Shown here: one piece after another, positions 41,587-51,524 of the stretch
How the letters are laid out: every line of letters begins with the position of its first letter
How positions within the stretch are numbered: position 1 is the first letter of the stretch
Source of the DNA: Bacteroidota bacterium
Lineage (GTDB): Bacteria; Bacteroidota; Bacteroidia; 2-12-FULL-35-15
Direction of reading: 5' to 3'
DNA: 64,000 nucleotides
Assembly (NCBI GenBank): GCA_017303895.1
Contig: JAFLBF010000001.1
Coordinates: forward strand, 372,001 to 436,000
The notes under the pieces: model-generated
What the model saw: the letters and a program-made list of their open reading frames with translations, nothing else
Database searches by the model: none
What the model was told of the DNA's origin: nothing
Position numbers and translations under genes: made by a program

Positions 41587-44500
41587 ATGAACTTTAAACA
41601 ATTTAAACCCTCCAGCTGGGCCATTGATAATAAAATAAGTATTTATATACTTACATTCTTTATTTCAATTGCAGGGATCTTCTCTTACCAAAGCTTACCA
41701 AAGGAAAGCTTCCCGGATATTGTTGTCCCAACCATGTATATCAACACCGTATATTTTGGTAACTCTCCAACTAATATTGAGAACCTTGTTACCAAACCAA
41801 TTGAAAAACAATTGAAAGGTATTGCAGGTGTGAAAAAATTGAACTCCACATCCTTGCAAGATGTTTCAGTAATTATGGTGGAATTCAATACCGATGTAGA
41901 TGTAGCTGATGCCAAACAAAAGGTAAAAGATGCTGTGGACAAAGCTGCAACGGATCTTCCAAAAGACCTTACCCGTCAGCCGAATGTGATCGAAGTGAAT
42001 TTTTCTGAATTACCGATCATGTATGTAAACATTGCTGGTAATATGGATCTTAATAAATTAAAACAATATGCCGATGATGTAAAAGATCGTATCGAAAGTA
42101 TGAAAGAGATCTCCCGTGTACAAATGGTGGGTGATCTTGAAAGAGAGATACAGATCAACATTGATATGTATAAAATGCAGGCGGCTAATTTTTCTCTGTA
42201 TGACATTTACAAATGTGTGAGCGATGAAAACCTGAACATGTCGGGGGGATTGGTTCCAATGGATGGAATGAAAAGAAACTTAACTGTTAAAGGAGAATTT
42301 AAAACTGTAGAGGAAATTCAAAACTTGATCGTAACATCCGGAACAGGATCGAAAGTGTATTTGAAAGACATTGCGGAAGTGGTTGATAGCAATAAAGAAC
42401 AGGAAAGTTATGCCCGTTTAGAAGGGAAGAATGTGATCACACTAAATATTATCAAACGTAGTGGTGAGAACCTGATCGATGCATCCGATAAGATCTATTC
42501 ATTGATTGAAAAGATGCAAGCAGATGAACTTCCAAAAGATCTAAAAATAACCGTTACGGGTGATCAATCTGAAAAAACAAGAACCACATTACATGATCTG
42601 ATCAATACGATCATCATTGGATTTATTCTTGTAACATTTATCTTAATGTTCTTTATGGGTGTTACCAATGCGATCTTCGTAGCAGCATCAGTACCATTAT
42701 CCATGTTCATTGCATTCTGGGTAATGCCGGCTATTGGGGGTGCATTCGATTTCAGCTATACCATGAATATGATCGTACTCTTTGCCTTCTTACTTGCATT
42801 GGGTATTGTGGTGGATGATGCGATCGTTGTCATTGAAAATACACATAGGATATTCGACAATGGGAAACGGGATATTGTCACCGCAGCTAAAATGGCGGCC
42901 GGGGAAGTATTCCTCCCGGTGTTAAGTGGTACACTCACCACTCTTGCTCCGTTCATTCCATTATTATTTTGGGATGGTATCATAGGCAAGTTCATGTTCT
43001 ATTTACCGATCACATTAATCGTAGCATTATTGGCATCGTTAGTTGTTGCTTATATCATCAATCCGGTGTTTGCTGTCGACTTTATGAAACCACATCATGA
43101 AGAAAAAGCAAAATATGGCAAGCTAAGTAAGCTAGCGATCTTACAACTTGTTATGTATGTTGTTGCTGCAATTATTGCCCATGCAAGTGGTCACCATGCA
43201 TTCGGAAACCTTGTTTTATTCTTTGCTGCTTTTATGTTGTTACACCGTTTTTGGTTACACAAGATCATTGCAGGTTTTCAAGATAAATTATGGCCTGCAT
43301 TTCAGGCTCGTTACACGAAATTATTATTACGCTTTTTGAAACGTCCAGGCCTAGCGCTTTGGGGAGTAATTGGTTTATTTATTCTTTCTTTAGTTTTCTT
43401 CGCTGTCCGCAGTCCTAAAGTGGTGTTCTTTCCGCAAGGCGATCCGAACTTTGTATATGTGTACGTAAAACTTCCTGTAGGAACCGATCCTGCCAAAACA
43501 AATGAAGTAATGATGGTGGCAGAACAACGTGTAAAAAGCGTGATCGGTGATTCAAATAAAATTGTAAAATCGGTGATCACAAACGTTACGAAAGGGACAA
43601 CCGATCCACAAGATCAGGATCAGAGCGATTATCCAAACAGAGGAAAAATTGCGATCGCATTTGTTGACTTTAAAGATCGCGATGGGCAATCTACATCTGA
43701 ATATTTACAAAAACTCCAAGAACTAAACTGGAACATTCCGGGTGCAGAAGTCACTGTTTCACAAGAACAAGCAGGACCACCGGTTTCCAAGCCGATCAAT
43801 ATTGAAGTGAGAGGAGACAATTTTGAAGAATTAGTTGTAAATGCAACCCGCTTAAAACGTTATCTCGATCAACAAAAAATATCGGGAGTAGAAAATTTAA
43901 AATCCGACTTTGAGACCATTAAACCGGAGATCGTTTTCAACATTGATAGGGAGCGAGCAAACAGAGAAGGAATCAGTACTGCTACCATTGCCAGAGAGAT
44001 CCGTTTTGCAGTGTTTGGCTGGGAAGTAAGTAAGTTCCGTGATGAAAATGATCAATATCCAATTCAGTTACGTTATAAATACGATCAACGAAATAACATT
44101 GAAGCATTACGTAATATGAAGATTACTTTCCGTGATATGAATATGGGTGGTATTTTACGTAGCGTTCCATTATCCGCATTCTGCGATGTAGAGTACAGCA
44201 ATACCTATGGTGGTATCAAACGTAAAATGCAAAAACGTGTGATCTCATTATCATCGAATGTATCAGCAGGCTATAACGAAAATGAAGTAGTGGGAGTTGT
44301 GAAAAAAGCCATGGAAGGATTTATTGTATCGGGTAAAGTTGAAGTTGTAATGACCGGTCAGCAAGAAGAACAAGCCGAAACAGGTGCCTTCCTTGGAAAA
44401 GCATTGGGTATATCTGTTGCCTTGATGTTATTGATCCTTGTATTACAATTCAATGCTATTGGTAAACCATTGATCATTCTTTCGGAGATCCTTTTCAGTA

Positions 44501-45063
44501 TCATTGGTGTACTGATCGGTACCGCTCTATTTAAAATGGACATGAGTATTGTTATGACCGGTGTTGGCATCATCGCACTAGGAGGAGTTGTTGTACGGAA
44601 TGGTATCCTTTTGATAGAGTTTGCGGAGATGTCGCGCAAAGAAGGAATGAGTTTATGGGATGCCACTGTTGAAGCAGGAAGAACACGTATGACACCTGTT
44701 ATCCTAACCGCAATGGCAGCCATCCTTGGATTAATTCCATTGGCCGTGGGATTAAACATCGACTTTGAGAGTTTATTTGCAAGCGGTGACCCAAAGATCT
44801 ATTTAGGAGGTGATAATGTGGTATTCTGGGGGCCACTATCTTGGACCATGATCTTCGGTTTGGCATTTGCCACATTCCTAACATTGCTTTTAGTTCCTGC
44901 AATGTATCTGATCTCTGAACGTTTAAAACGCAAATCAGAGATCGTATTAAAACATTTTGGAATGTCAAACGCCTTAATGTACATTCCTTTCTTTGTAGGC
45001 ATTTTAAGAGTAGTGCTCTACTTACAAGGAAAGAAATTAGATTATGGTAATTTAGATTATTAA
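41587..45063 (+). CDS. RND-family efflux pump, inner-membrane subunit
   Basis: The 1158-residue protein follows the AcrB layout: TM1 near 18-36, two periplasmic loops, and two blocks of membrane helices (about 340-500 and 900-1100), with the transmembrane acidic pair in LGIVVDDAIVVIENT near 400-415, and GGVVVRNGILLIEFAEM in the second half. It uses the proton gradient to expel substrates through the adaptor and TolC partner. It is somewhat longer than AcrB because of an additional helical segment near 510-580. Substrate unknown. A strong terminator follows. Confidence 0.95.
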   Translation: MNFKQFKPSSWAIDNKISIYILTFFISIAGIFSYQSLPKESFPDIVVPTMYINTVYFGNSPTNIENLVTKPIEKQLKGIAGVKKLNSTSLQDVSVIMVEFNTDVDVADAKQKVKDAVDKAATDLPKDLTRQPNVIEVNFSELPIMYVNIAGNMDLNKLKQYADDVKDRIESMKEISRVQMVGDLEREIQINIDMYKMQAANFSLYDIYKCVSDENLNMSGGLVPMDGMKRNLTVKGEFKTVEEIQNLIVTSGTGSKVYLKDIAEVVDSNKEQESYARLEGKNVITLNIIKRSGENLIDASDKIYSLIEKMQADELPKDLKITVTGDQSEKTRTTLHDLINTIIIGFILVTFILMFFMGVTNAIFVAASVPLSMFIAFWVMPAIGGAFDFSYTMNMIVLFAFLLALGIVVDDAIVVIENTHRIFDNGKRDIVTAAKMAAGEVFLPVLSGTLTTLAPFIPLLFWDGIIGKFMFYLPITLIVALLASLVVAYIINPVFAVDFMKPHHEEKAKYGKLSKLAILQLVMYVVAAIIAHASGHHAFGNLVLFFAAFMLLHRFWLHKIIAGFQDKLWPAFQARYTKLLLRFLKRPGLALWGVIGLFILSLVFFAVRSPKVVFFPQGDPNFVYVYVKLPVGTDPAKTNEVMMVAEQRVKSVIGDSNKIVKSVITNVTKGTTDPQDQDQSDYPNRGKIAIAFVDFKDRDGQSTSEYLQKLQELNWNIPGAEVTVSQEQAGPPVSKPINIEVRGDNFEELVVNATRLKRYLDQQKISGVENLKSDFETIKPEIVFNIDRERANREGISTATIAREIRFAVFGWEVSKFRDENDQYPIQLRYKYDQRNNIEALRNMKITFRDMNMGGILRSVPLSAFCDVEYSNTYGGIKRKMQKRVISLSSNVSAGYNENEVVGVVKKAMEGFIVSGKVEVVMTGQQEEQAETGAFLGKALGISVALMLLILVLQFNAIGKPLIILSEILFSIIGVLIGTALFKMDMSIVMTGVGIIALGGVVVRNGILLIEFAEMSRKEGMSLWDATVEAGRTRMTPVILTAMAAILGLIPLAVGLNIDFESLFASGDPKIYLGGDNVVFWGPLSWTMIFGLAFATFLTLLLVPAMYLISERLKRKSEIVLKHFGMSNALMYIPFFVGILRVVLYLQGKKLDYGNLDY

Positions 45064-45067
45064 TCTC

Positions 45068-45100
45068 AAAGCGCTTAACAAAATGTTAAGCGCTTTTTAT
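45068..45100 (+). terminator. Terminator after the RND pump gene
   Basis: AAAGCGCTTAAC and GTTAAGCGCTTT form a perfect 12-bp stem with a 5-base loop AAAAT and a T tract. It lies 12 bases before the ATG of the next gene, leaving no room for a separate promoter between them. Confidence 0.88.
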
Positions 45101-45111
45101 TTTTTTACAAC

Positions 45112-46203
45112 ATGAGAAATGTCTTCTTTTTGTTTTCTGTTTCACTGATTATTTTGACCGGTTGCAAGAGCAAAAGCAGCTCAACATTGCCGGTCAGAAA
45201 AGATCTGACACAAGCCGTTTATGCTTCCGGAAAGATCTATCCTGTAAACAACTATAAAGTTTATTCAAAACTTCCGGGGTATATCGAAAAGATACACGTA
45301 CATGTTGGCGATAGCGTTAAAGTTGGCGACCCATTGATCACCATCAAAAGTGAAGTAAGCGAGTTGAATGTAAATGCAGCCAAAAATCTATTGACATTGG
45401 CTCAAAAAAATGCAAATGAAAACTCCGGCTTGTTGAACACACTGAAGCAAGATGTTGCCTCTGCACGTTCGAAATACGAATTAGACTCCATCAACTTTAA
45501 ACGTTTTGAGGCTTTGGCAAAAGACAACGCAACATCTAAACTACAATTCGATCAGGCAAAAACACAGTATGACATTTCAAAACAAAACTATCTGAAAGTA
45601 GCAAACACACTCCTCAATACAAGAGATAAAGTTCGTGTTGAACTCGAAAATGCGCAAATACAGTACGATGCACAAATGTCAAACAAAAGTGATTATACAC
45701 TCACCTCGGCAGTAAATGGGAAAGTGTACGATATTCTTCCGAAAGAAGGCGAGTTGGTAAACACACAGTTTATTCTAATGGAAATTGGTGATGGAGAACA
45801 TTTTGAAGTAGAACTAAGTGTGGATGAAACAGATGTTTCGCTATTGAGCAGAGATCAAAAAATTGTGTATGTGATCGATGCCTACAAAAACAAAACATTT
45901 AATGGAAGCATACAGGAAACGTATCCGCGCATTAATCAAAATAATAAAACGGCAAAGATCATTTCTTCTATTCAGCTAGATAAGAATACCATGATCTACT
46001 CCGGCATGTCGGTAGAAGCAAATATTATCATTTCTGAGAAAAAGAATACACTCGTTATTCCACGTGAATTCTTAATAGATGGGAACAAAGTAAAAATAAA
46101 AGACAAAGAAGAATTAATAAAAATTGTGAAAGGTGCGGAAGACCTTGAATTTATTGAAGTAATCAGTGGTATTGACGAAAACACAGAAATTGTATTGCCA
46201 TAA
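45112..46203 (+). CDS. HlyD-family adaptor lipoprotein of an ABC exporter
   Basis: The 363-residue protein has a lipobox LTGC (cysteine 19), a lipoyl-like hairpin with KIHVHVGDSVKVGDPLIT, a long central coiled coil (about 95-190), and a beta-barrel domain. It overlaps the FtsX-type permease gene by one base (TAATG). It is the periplasmic link of the ABC exporter encoded by the next two genes, probably docking to a TolC-type channel. Confidence 0.9.
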   Translation: MRNVFFLFSVSLIILTGCKSKSSSTLPVRKDLTQAVYASGKIYPVNNYKVYSKLPGYIEKIHVHVGDSVKVGDPLITIKSEVSELNVNAAKNLLTLAQKNANENSGLLNTLKQDVASARSKYELDSINFKRFEALAKDNATSKLQFDQAKTQYDISKQNYLKVANTLLNTRDKVRVELENAQIQYDAQMSNKSDYTLTSAVNGKVYDILPKEGELVNTQFILMEIGDGEHFEVELSVDETDVSLLSRDQKIVYVIDAYKNKTFNGSIQETYPRINQNNKTAKIISSIQLDKNTMIYSGMSVEANIIISEKKNTLVIPREFLIDGNKVKIKDKEELIKIVKGAEDLEFIEVISGIDENTEIVLP

Positions 46204-47465
46204 TGTTTAAGAAATCGCCTGTCATAAAGATCGCGCTAACACACTTGCTTGCCAAAAAACGGCAAACAATTGTGGCTATGCTGGGTGTAACATTCGGCAT
46301 TGCCATTTTTATATTTCAGGCTGGATTGATGTCGGGATTTCAGGCGTACTTCATTGACGAAACAGTTAACACTACTGCTAATATCCGGATCTATAACGAG
46401 GCGGAAAAAAACAGGAAAAGTATTCTAGCAAAATTATATGCTGATGAAAACAAATGGGTTGTCGTACAAAATCAAAAACCCAAAGATGAGCTCACCAAAA
46501 TAAAAAATGGATATCAAATTATTGCTGCACTGGAAAAAGATCCACGGGTCCTTGGTGTTTCGCCATTTTTGGGTTCGCAAGCGATTTTTAAAGTGGGTAT
46601 AGCGCAAATAGCCGGACGCGTATCGGGCGTTGATATCATAAAAGAAAATGTTTTGTTTGATGTTTCTAAAAACATGCGACAAGGTGATATTACCAAATTG
46701 CAAACAATACCGAATGGAATTATTTTGGGAGATGGACTTGCAGAATTGCTCGGTGCAAAAATGAACGACAACATTTCAATCACTTCACCTTTGGGTGTGA
46801 CCTTAGAAATGAAAATTGTAGGGATCAACCACAGCGGACTAACCGAAGTTGACAAAAGCAGAGCCTATATCAATATAAGGAACGCTCAAAAACTATTAAA
46901 GGTAGATGGTTCATACATTACAGATATCAACATTAAACTAAAGGATTTTAATCAAGCGGAAGCGTTGGCAAAATTCTATCATCAAAAATTCGGCTTTAAA
47001 ACGGTTGATTGGAAAGAAGCAAATGCAAGCGTATTCAGCGTTTTTAAAATTCAAAACATGGTCACCTATTTGATCATTGTATCGATCTTGATCGTTTCCG
47101 GATTTGGGATCTTTAATATTTTGATGATGATCATCTACGAAAAAATGCCCGACATCGCTATTTTAAAGGCTATTGGTTATAAAGATAGCGATATCAAAAA
47201 GATATTTCTGGCAGAGTCATTGATCATTGGAATGTTAGGCGGATTATTGGGTTTGGTCATTGGTTTTGTCTTACAAAAAATTGTCGGCAGCATTAAAATG
47301 GATATAAAAGGATTTGTATCCATGGAATACTTGCGTTTCAATTCATCTATAGGCTTTTATATTTTCGCTTACTTTTTTGGCTTATTGGCAACCACCATTG
47401 CGGGCTATATTCCAGCGAGAAAGGCCGCAAAAATGGATGCGATTGATATCATTAGAAGCAAATAA
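46203..47465 (+). CDS. ABC transporter permease, FtsX/MacB/DevC type
   Basis: The 420-residue protein has an N-terminal membrane helix (about 22-42), a periplasmic MacB-like domain (about 45-275), and three C-terminal helices (about 280-310, 335-360, 380-405) with the FtsX signature AILKAIGYKDSDI. A single FtsX unit of this size with HlyD and an ATPase is the DevBCA/MacAB-type arrangement. It gets energy from the ATPase encoded 5 bases downstream. Substrate unknown, perhaps a lipid, peptide or drug. Confidence 0.9.
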   Translation: MFKKSPVIKIALTHLLAKKRQTIVAMLGVTFGIAIFIFQAGLMSGFQAYFIDETVNTTANIRIYNEAEKNRKSILAKLYADENKWVVVQNQKPKDELTKIKNGYQIIAALEKDPRVLGVSPFLGSQAIFKVGIAQIAGRVSGVDIIKENVLFDVSKNMRQGDITKLQTIPNGIILGDGLAELLGAKMNDNISITSPLGVTLEMKIVGINHSGLTEVDKSRAYINIRNAQKLLKVDGSYITDINIKLKDFNQAEALAKFYHQKFGFKTVDWKEANASVFSVFKIQNMVTYLIIVSILIVSGFGIFNILMMIIYEKMPDIAILKAIGYKDSDIKKIFLAESLIIGMLGGLLGLVIGFVLQKIVGSIKMDIKGFVSMEYLRFNSSIGFYIFAYFFGLLATTIAGYIPARKAAKMDAIDIIRSK

Positions 47466-47470
47466 CAAGA

Positions 47471-48148
47471 ATGGGTAATATCATAGAAACAAAAATTTTA
47501 AGTAAGTCTTTTCATGATCCTGTTGAATTTCAGGCGTTGAAAAACATCAATGTTTCTATTAAACAAGGAGAGTTTGCTTCAATTGTTGGTTCATCCGGAA
47601 GTGGAAAGTCAACGCTACTCTATGTGTTAAGTACACTTGATACGGATTATACAGGACATATCTTTTTTGATGGTGATGATCTAAGTTTAAAATCAAAGAA
47701 TGATTTGGCTGCGATCAGAAACGAAAAGATCGGTTTCGTTTTTCAGTTTCACTACCTATTAACTGAATTTACTGTATTGGAGAATGTTTGTCTTCCTGCA
47801 CTTAAACGGGCAAAATACAGTGAAGCAGAAATTCGTGAACGCGCTTATCAAAAATTAGAGTTGTTAGGGTTAGCCGATCAAGCATTAAAGAAAGCAAACA
47901 AACTTTCGGGTGGACAGCAACAACGGGTTGCCATTGCACGTGCACTGATCAATGAGCCAAAAATTATTTTTGGTGATGAACCTACAGGAAATTTAGATTC
48001 AAAGAACTCACAAAACGTGTTTGAGATCTTCAAGGAATTGAAAGAAAAATTCAACCAATCGATTGTAGTTGTAACACACGATCAACATTTCGCAGAACGT
48101 ACCGATAGGATTATTACACTAAGTGATGGTGAAGTTATTTCACAATAA
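47471..48148 (+). CDS. ABC transporter ATP-binding protein (MacB/LolD-like)
   Basis: The 225-residue ATPase has Walker [10 protein letters not shown] (about 38-46), the Q-loop around FQFHYLL, the signature [15 protein letters not shown], Walker [14 protein letters not shown], and the H-loop VVTHDQH. It energises the FtsX-type permease of the same operon. The gene ends at a strong bidirectional terminator. Confidence 0.95.
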   Translation: MGNIIETKILSKSFHDPVEFQALKNINVSIKQGEFASIVGSSGSGKSTLLYVLSTLDTDYTGHIFFDGDDLSLKSKNDLAAIRNEKIGFVFQFHYLLTEFTVLENVCLPALKRAKYSEAEIRERAYQKLELLGLADQALKKANKLSGGQQQRVAIARALINEPKIIFGDEPTGNLDSKNSQNVFEIFKELKEKFNQSIVVVTHDQHFAERTDRIITLSDGEVISQ

Positions 48149-48150
48149 AA

Positions 48151-48176
48151 AAGCGGAGAAGTTCTCCGCTTTTTTA
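48151..48176. terminator. Bidirectional terminator after the ABC operon
   Basis: AAGCGGAGAA and TTCTCCGCTT form a 9- to 10-bp stem with a very short loop, flanked by A on the left and T on the right. It serves both convergent genes. Confidence 0.9.
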
Positions 48177-48180
48177 TTTG

Positions 48181-49440
48181 CTATTTCATTTTTTCATTTA
48201 ACAAATTGAAATATTTTATTTGCCAGCTGACAATTTTGTTGAAATAACCATTCACATCATCTTTGAATTCTCTTTTTGGTTTATCTGCTTTGTAATCTTC
48301 CAACAAATTGTATTTTGCCAGATATTCTTCAAAATCATTCTCTTTGAACTTCATTAACTTGCCATTCCAACCTTCAGCAAAATAACGATCTTGTTGTTCT
48401 AAATACAATGAATAATAACACATTTTACCCGCAACCAAAACAATGTAAGGTTTGTTATCAATCAATCGCATTAACATTGGTGTAGAGTAATCGTCTCTTT
48501 TATAAGTAAATAAATCGGCAGGTAGATCTTTTACATCTTGCTTTTTTACATTCCCATCATCATCGATCAATTTATAATCTGTCCCTCCGATCATGGTCCA
48601 GCTAAAACTGCCATTCTTCATTCTTGTTCCTTTAACCGGTTTATCATCAATATAATCTTGTAATGACTTGTAAAAATTTCCGTGTGCTTTTTGATCCACA
48701 CCACCACTGGCGGAAGCTGTTTGTCCAACCTCTTTTATATTCTTCATATCTGTTGCTTTGAATGGAATTTCAGCAGAATATGTTTTGGTTGTGATCTTCG
48801 TTTTCTCATTCAGCAGACTAAATGTTAATGCAATGTTGCCTTCGTTATCTATAGTAAAATTCTGGTTGATCACTCTTTTCTGTCCTTCGTACTCATCGCT
48901 CATTTTTACATTCGCCAAAATACCAAACGACTTCGTATCAAAAATGGTGATCTCCGGATCAATATCATAACTTGGAGAAATATTATCCTTTAATATAGCA
49001 AGCTTTGAGCGGTCGGCCGAATAAACCGGTTTGTAAATAATTTCATTAGAACTATATACCGAATTTACCTTCGTAGAGTACACTTGTTTGGGAATACTAA
49101 ACTTATTCGTTTTCACATTCAAAGTTTTTATAGAGCAATCTTTCGTTCCGGTTGATTTTTGCCAAACATCATATACGATCACGATCTGATCACCTATCAA
49201 TTCGAAATTGGCAAAGTTTGATCCTGGATAAAACATTTCTTTTTGACTCTTGTCCGGAATTTTTGTTTCTACTTTTGAAAGAACCTTTTGCGTTTTTATA
49301 TCCTGTTTGATAATGATGAAATTATACGCTCCCTCCACCGTATAGATCTCTTTTTCTGTTTTCATCTGCTGAGCAGACACATGCTGAAGAGCCCCAGCAA
49401 AAAAGAATGCTAGTGAAGCCATTTTTAAAAGTTGTTTCAT
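48181..49440 (-). CDS. Unknown secreted protein, propeller-like
   Basis: The 419-residue protein has a signal peptide (1-23, ending VSAQ) and no family I recognise. Repeated beta-strand segments with alternating hydrophobic residues and Asp/Asn turns suggest a beta-propeller-like surface protein, but no motif confirms it. No lipobox or sorting domain is seen, so it is probably periplasmic. Monocistronic, between a terminator and the divergent SDR gene. Confidence 0.75.
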   Translation of the reverse strand: MKQLLKMASLAFFFAGALQHVSAQQMKTEKEIYTVEGAYNFIIIKQDIKTQKVLSKVETKIPDKSQKEMFYPGSNFANFELIGDQIVIVYDVWQKSTGTKDCSIKTLNVKTNKFSIPKQVYSTKVNSVYSSNEIIYKPVYSADRSKLAILKDNISPSYDIDPEITIFDTKSFGILANVKMSDEYEGQKRVINQNFTIDNEGNIALTFSLLNEKTKITTKTYSAEIPFKATDMKNIKEVGQTASASGGVDQKAHGNFYKSLQDYIDDKPVKGTRMKNGSFSWTMIGGTDYKLIDDDGNVKKQDVKDLPADLFTYKRDDYSTPMLMRLIDNKPYIVLVAGKMCYYSLYLEQQDRYFAEGWNGKLMKFKENDFEEYLAKYNLLEDYKADKPKREFKDDVNGYFNKIVSWQIKYFNLLNEKMK

Positions 49441-49548
49441 AAGTAGATTTTTAGATTGTTTGTTTCATTATTTCAATAAATGTAGAAAGATTATCATAAA
49501 AACAAAATTTCTTAAGTCCATTTATATTGAATTTGCTAATTTTGACAC

Positions 49549-50337
49549 ATGAATTTAGACTTAACAGGAAAAACCGCCATGGTTTGCGGTAGTACACAAG
49601 GTATCGGAAAAGCATCGGCAGTTGAATTAGCATTATTAGGTGCCAATTGTATTCTGGTAGCACGTAATGAAGAAGCATTAAAAGAGGCAATCAAAGACCT
49701 GGATACATCAAAAGGACAAAAGCATTTGTTTTTGGCTGTTGATTTTCAAACGCCCAAGATCTTAAAAGAGAAGGTAGAAAGTCATGTGGCTACACATGGC
49801 AATGTACATATCCTTGTTAACAATACTGGTGGTCCGCCAAGTGGATTGATCACCTCTGCTAAAGTAGATGAGTTTTTGCAAGCCTTTAACAACCATTTGG
49901 TATGTAATCATATTCTTGTTCAAGCTTTGATAGAAGGGATGAAAAAAGAGCAATACGGACGGGTGATCAATATTATCAGCACCTCAGTTAAAATGCCATT
50001 AAAGGGATTAGGTGTTTCCAATACCATTCGTGCAGCTGTCGCTAACTGGAGTAAGACACTATCCAATGAAGTGGCTTCTTATGGCATCACAGTAAACAAT
50101 GTATTGCCGGGCGCAACATTAACCGGGCGATTGAGTTCGATCATTGAAAACAAATCGAAGAATACAGGTGAATCGTTGAATGAAATTAAAAATGAAATGG
50201 AAAGTGAAATTCCATTGGGTCGATTTGCTGAACCATCAGAGATTGCAAATGCAGTAGCCTTTTTGGCATCGCCAGCTGCATCGTATATTACAGGTATTAA
50301 TGTTCCTGTTGATGGTGGAAGAACCGGATGTTTATAG
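49549..50337 (+). CDS. Short-chain dehydrogenase/reductase
   Basis: The 262-residue SDR has the NAD(P) motif GSTQGIGKA (about 14-22; classical TGxxxGxG), a central NNTGG (about 88-92), catalytic Ser near 147 (IISTSVK), and a C-terminal GRFAEPSEIANAVAFLASPAASYITG segment. In place of the usual YxxxK it has SNTIRAAVANWS: the active-site Tyr seems replaced by an Asn or Thr. An oxidoreductase of the FabG type is expected, but the substitution makes activity doubtful. Substrate unknown. Confidence 0.85.
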   Translation: MNLDLTGKTAMVCGSTQGIGKASAVELALLGANCILVARNEEALKEAIKDLDTSKGQKHLFLAVDFQTPKILKEKVESHVATHGNVHILVNNTGGPPSGLITSAKVDEFLQAFNNHLVCNHILVQALIEGMKKEQYGRVINIISTSVKMPLKGLGVSNTIRAAVANWSKTLSNEVASYGITVNNVLPGATLTGRLSSIIENKSKNTGESLNEIKNEMESEIPLGRFAEPSEIANAVAFLASPAASYITGINVPVDGGRTGCL

Positions 50338-50359
50338 AAAACAGTTAAAATAACGGACA

Positions 50360-50393
50360 GGAGATTTTAGAGCAATTTAGAATCTCCTTTTTT
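50360..50393 (+). terminator. Terminator of the SDR gene, inside the rnhA 3' end
   Basis: GGAGATT and AATCTCC form a 7-bp stem with a 14-base loop, followed by six T. It lies 23 bases after the SDR stop and overlaps the end of the opposite-strand rnhA. Confidence 0.65.
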
Positions 50394-50843
50394 GTTGTCC
50401 TCTTCGTATCCATGATCAATTTTTAAGTGACCGCCTAGTGCTGCTTCAACCGCCAACTCATCGCAACGGTTATTCTCTTTATTGGATGCATGTCCTTTCA
50501 CCCACACAAATTTCACCTGATGTTTGCGGTAAATTCTCAAAAACCGTTTCCAAAGATCTTCGTTCTTTTTATCCTTAAAATGTTTTTTCTCCCAACCGAA
50601 TACCCACTTTTGTTCAACAGCATCCACTACATATTTTGAGTCGGAATAAACAGTAACCGGTGATCCTTCTTTTTTTAATGCTTCCAAAGCTACGATCACG
50701 CTCAACAGTTCCATCCGGTTATTGGTGGTTAGACGGAAGCCTTCTGATATTTCTTTTCTAAGCGCACCGTATAGCATGACCACACCATATCCTCCCGGAC
50801 CAGGATTCCCTCTTGAAGCACCATCTGTGTAGATCTTTATCAT
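50367..50843 (-). CDS. rnhA: Ribonuclease HI
   Basis: The 158-residue protein has all four catalytic carboxylates: D7 (TDGAS), E45 (TTNNRMEL), D68 (SDSKY) and D128 (CDELA), plus the His of VKGHAS (H118). It cleaves the RNA strand of RNA-DNA hybrids and removes R-loops and primers. Length is normal for RNase HI. It is a useful reference for the degenerate paralogue in the island at 12309. No operon partner. Confidence 0.96.
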   Translation of the reverse strand: MIKIYTDGASRGNPGPGGYGVVMLYGALRKEISEGFRLTTNNRMELLSVIVALEALKKEGSPVTVYSDSKYVVDAVEQKWVFGWEKKHFKDKKNEDLWKRFLRIYRKHQVKFVWVKGHASNKENNRCDELAVEAALGGHLKIDHGYEEDNKKGDSKLL

Positions 50844-50912
50844 ATTGTATCTTCAGTAAACAATGAAATTGTCTCCTGTCCCCTGTCTTTTGTCTATGCT
50901 CTTTTTCTTTCC

Positions 50913-51479
50913 CTACAACCCCGCGTGTGTTCTAAACAATTTCACGGCAATTGCCAAAAGGATAACTCCAAAAACTTTCCGTAAAATATTGATGCCTCCC
51001 GGACCTAATAAATGTTCTAAACGATAGGTGTTTCTTAAAACGACATATACAAAAACAAGATTCACTAAAATGGCAACGATAATGTTTTCAATATGAAACT
51101 CTGCCCTTAGAGAAAGCAGTGTAGTTAATGTTCCGGTTCCTGCAATCAGAGGGAATGCAATAGGCACAACCGATGCAGTAGCTGCGGTTTCTTCTTTATA
51201 GAACTTTACCCCCAGGATCATTTCCAATGCCAAAAAGAAAATAATAAATGAGCCCGCTATGGCAAATGAGCTCACATCGATCCCGATCAAACTCAAGATC
51301 TGTTCACCCACAAACATAAATGCGATCATGATCACACCCGAAACCAAGGTTGCTTTTTCTGATTGAATTTTCCCCACTTTTTGTTGAAGGTCCAACAGTA
51401 CGGGTAAGGAGCCAACCACATCGATCACCGCAAAAAGGATCATGCTGATGGTGGCTATTTCTTTAAAATTAAATTCCAT
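50913..51479 (-). CDS. MarC-family integral membrane protein
   Basis: The 188-residue protein has six predicted membrane helices and the MarC/UPF0056 landmarks (FAVIDVVGSLPVLL near the N-terminus, AFPLIAGTGTLTTLL in the middle, GPGGINILRKVFGVILLAIAV at the end, all quoted as short pieces of longer segments). Function is unknown; despite the name it is not a proven antibiotic-resistance protein. Same strand as purN, 45 bases after it, possibly co-transcribed. Confidence 0.9.
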   Translation of the reverse strand: MEFNFKEIATISMILFAVIDVVGSLPVLLDLQQKVGKIQSEKATLVSGVIMIAFMFVGEQILSLIGIDVSSFAIAGSFIIFFLALEMILGVKFYKEETAATASVVPIAFPLIAGTGTLTTLLSLRAEFHIENIIVAILVNLVFVYVVLRNTYRLEHLLGPGGINILRKVFGVILLAIAVKLFRTHAGL

Positions 51480-51524
51480 GATTTATATAGATTATGTATT
51501 TACAATATTTAAAAAGAAAAGATA

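Noticed and set aside
44358-44759. 133-codon open frame antisense to the RND pump
   Set aside because: It lies wholly within a well-supported gene, has no promoter or domain, and is best explained as a shadow.
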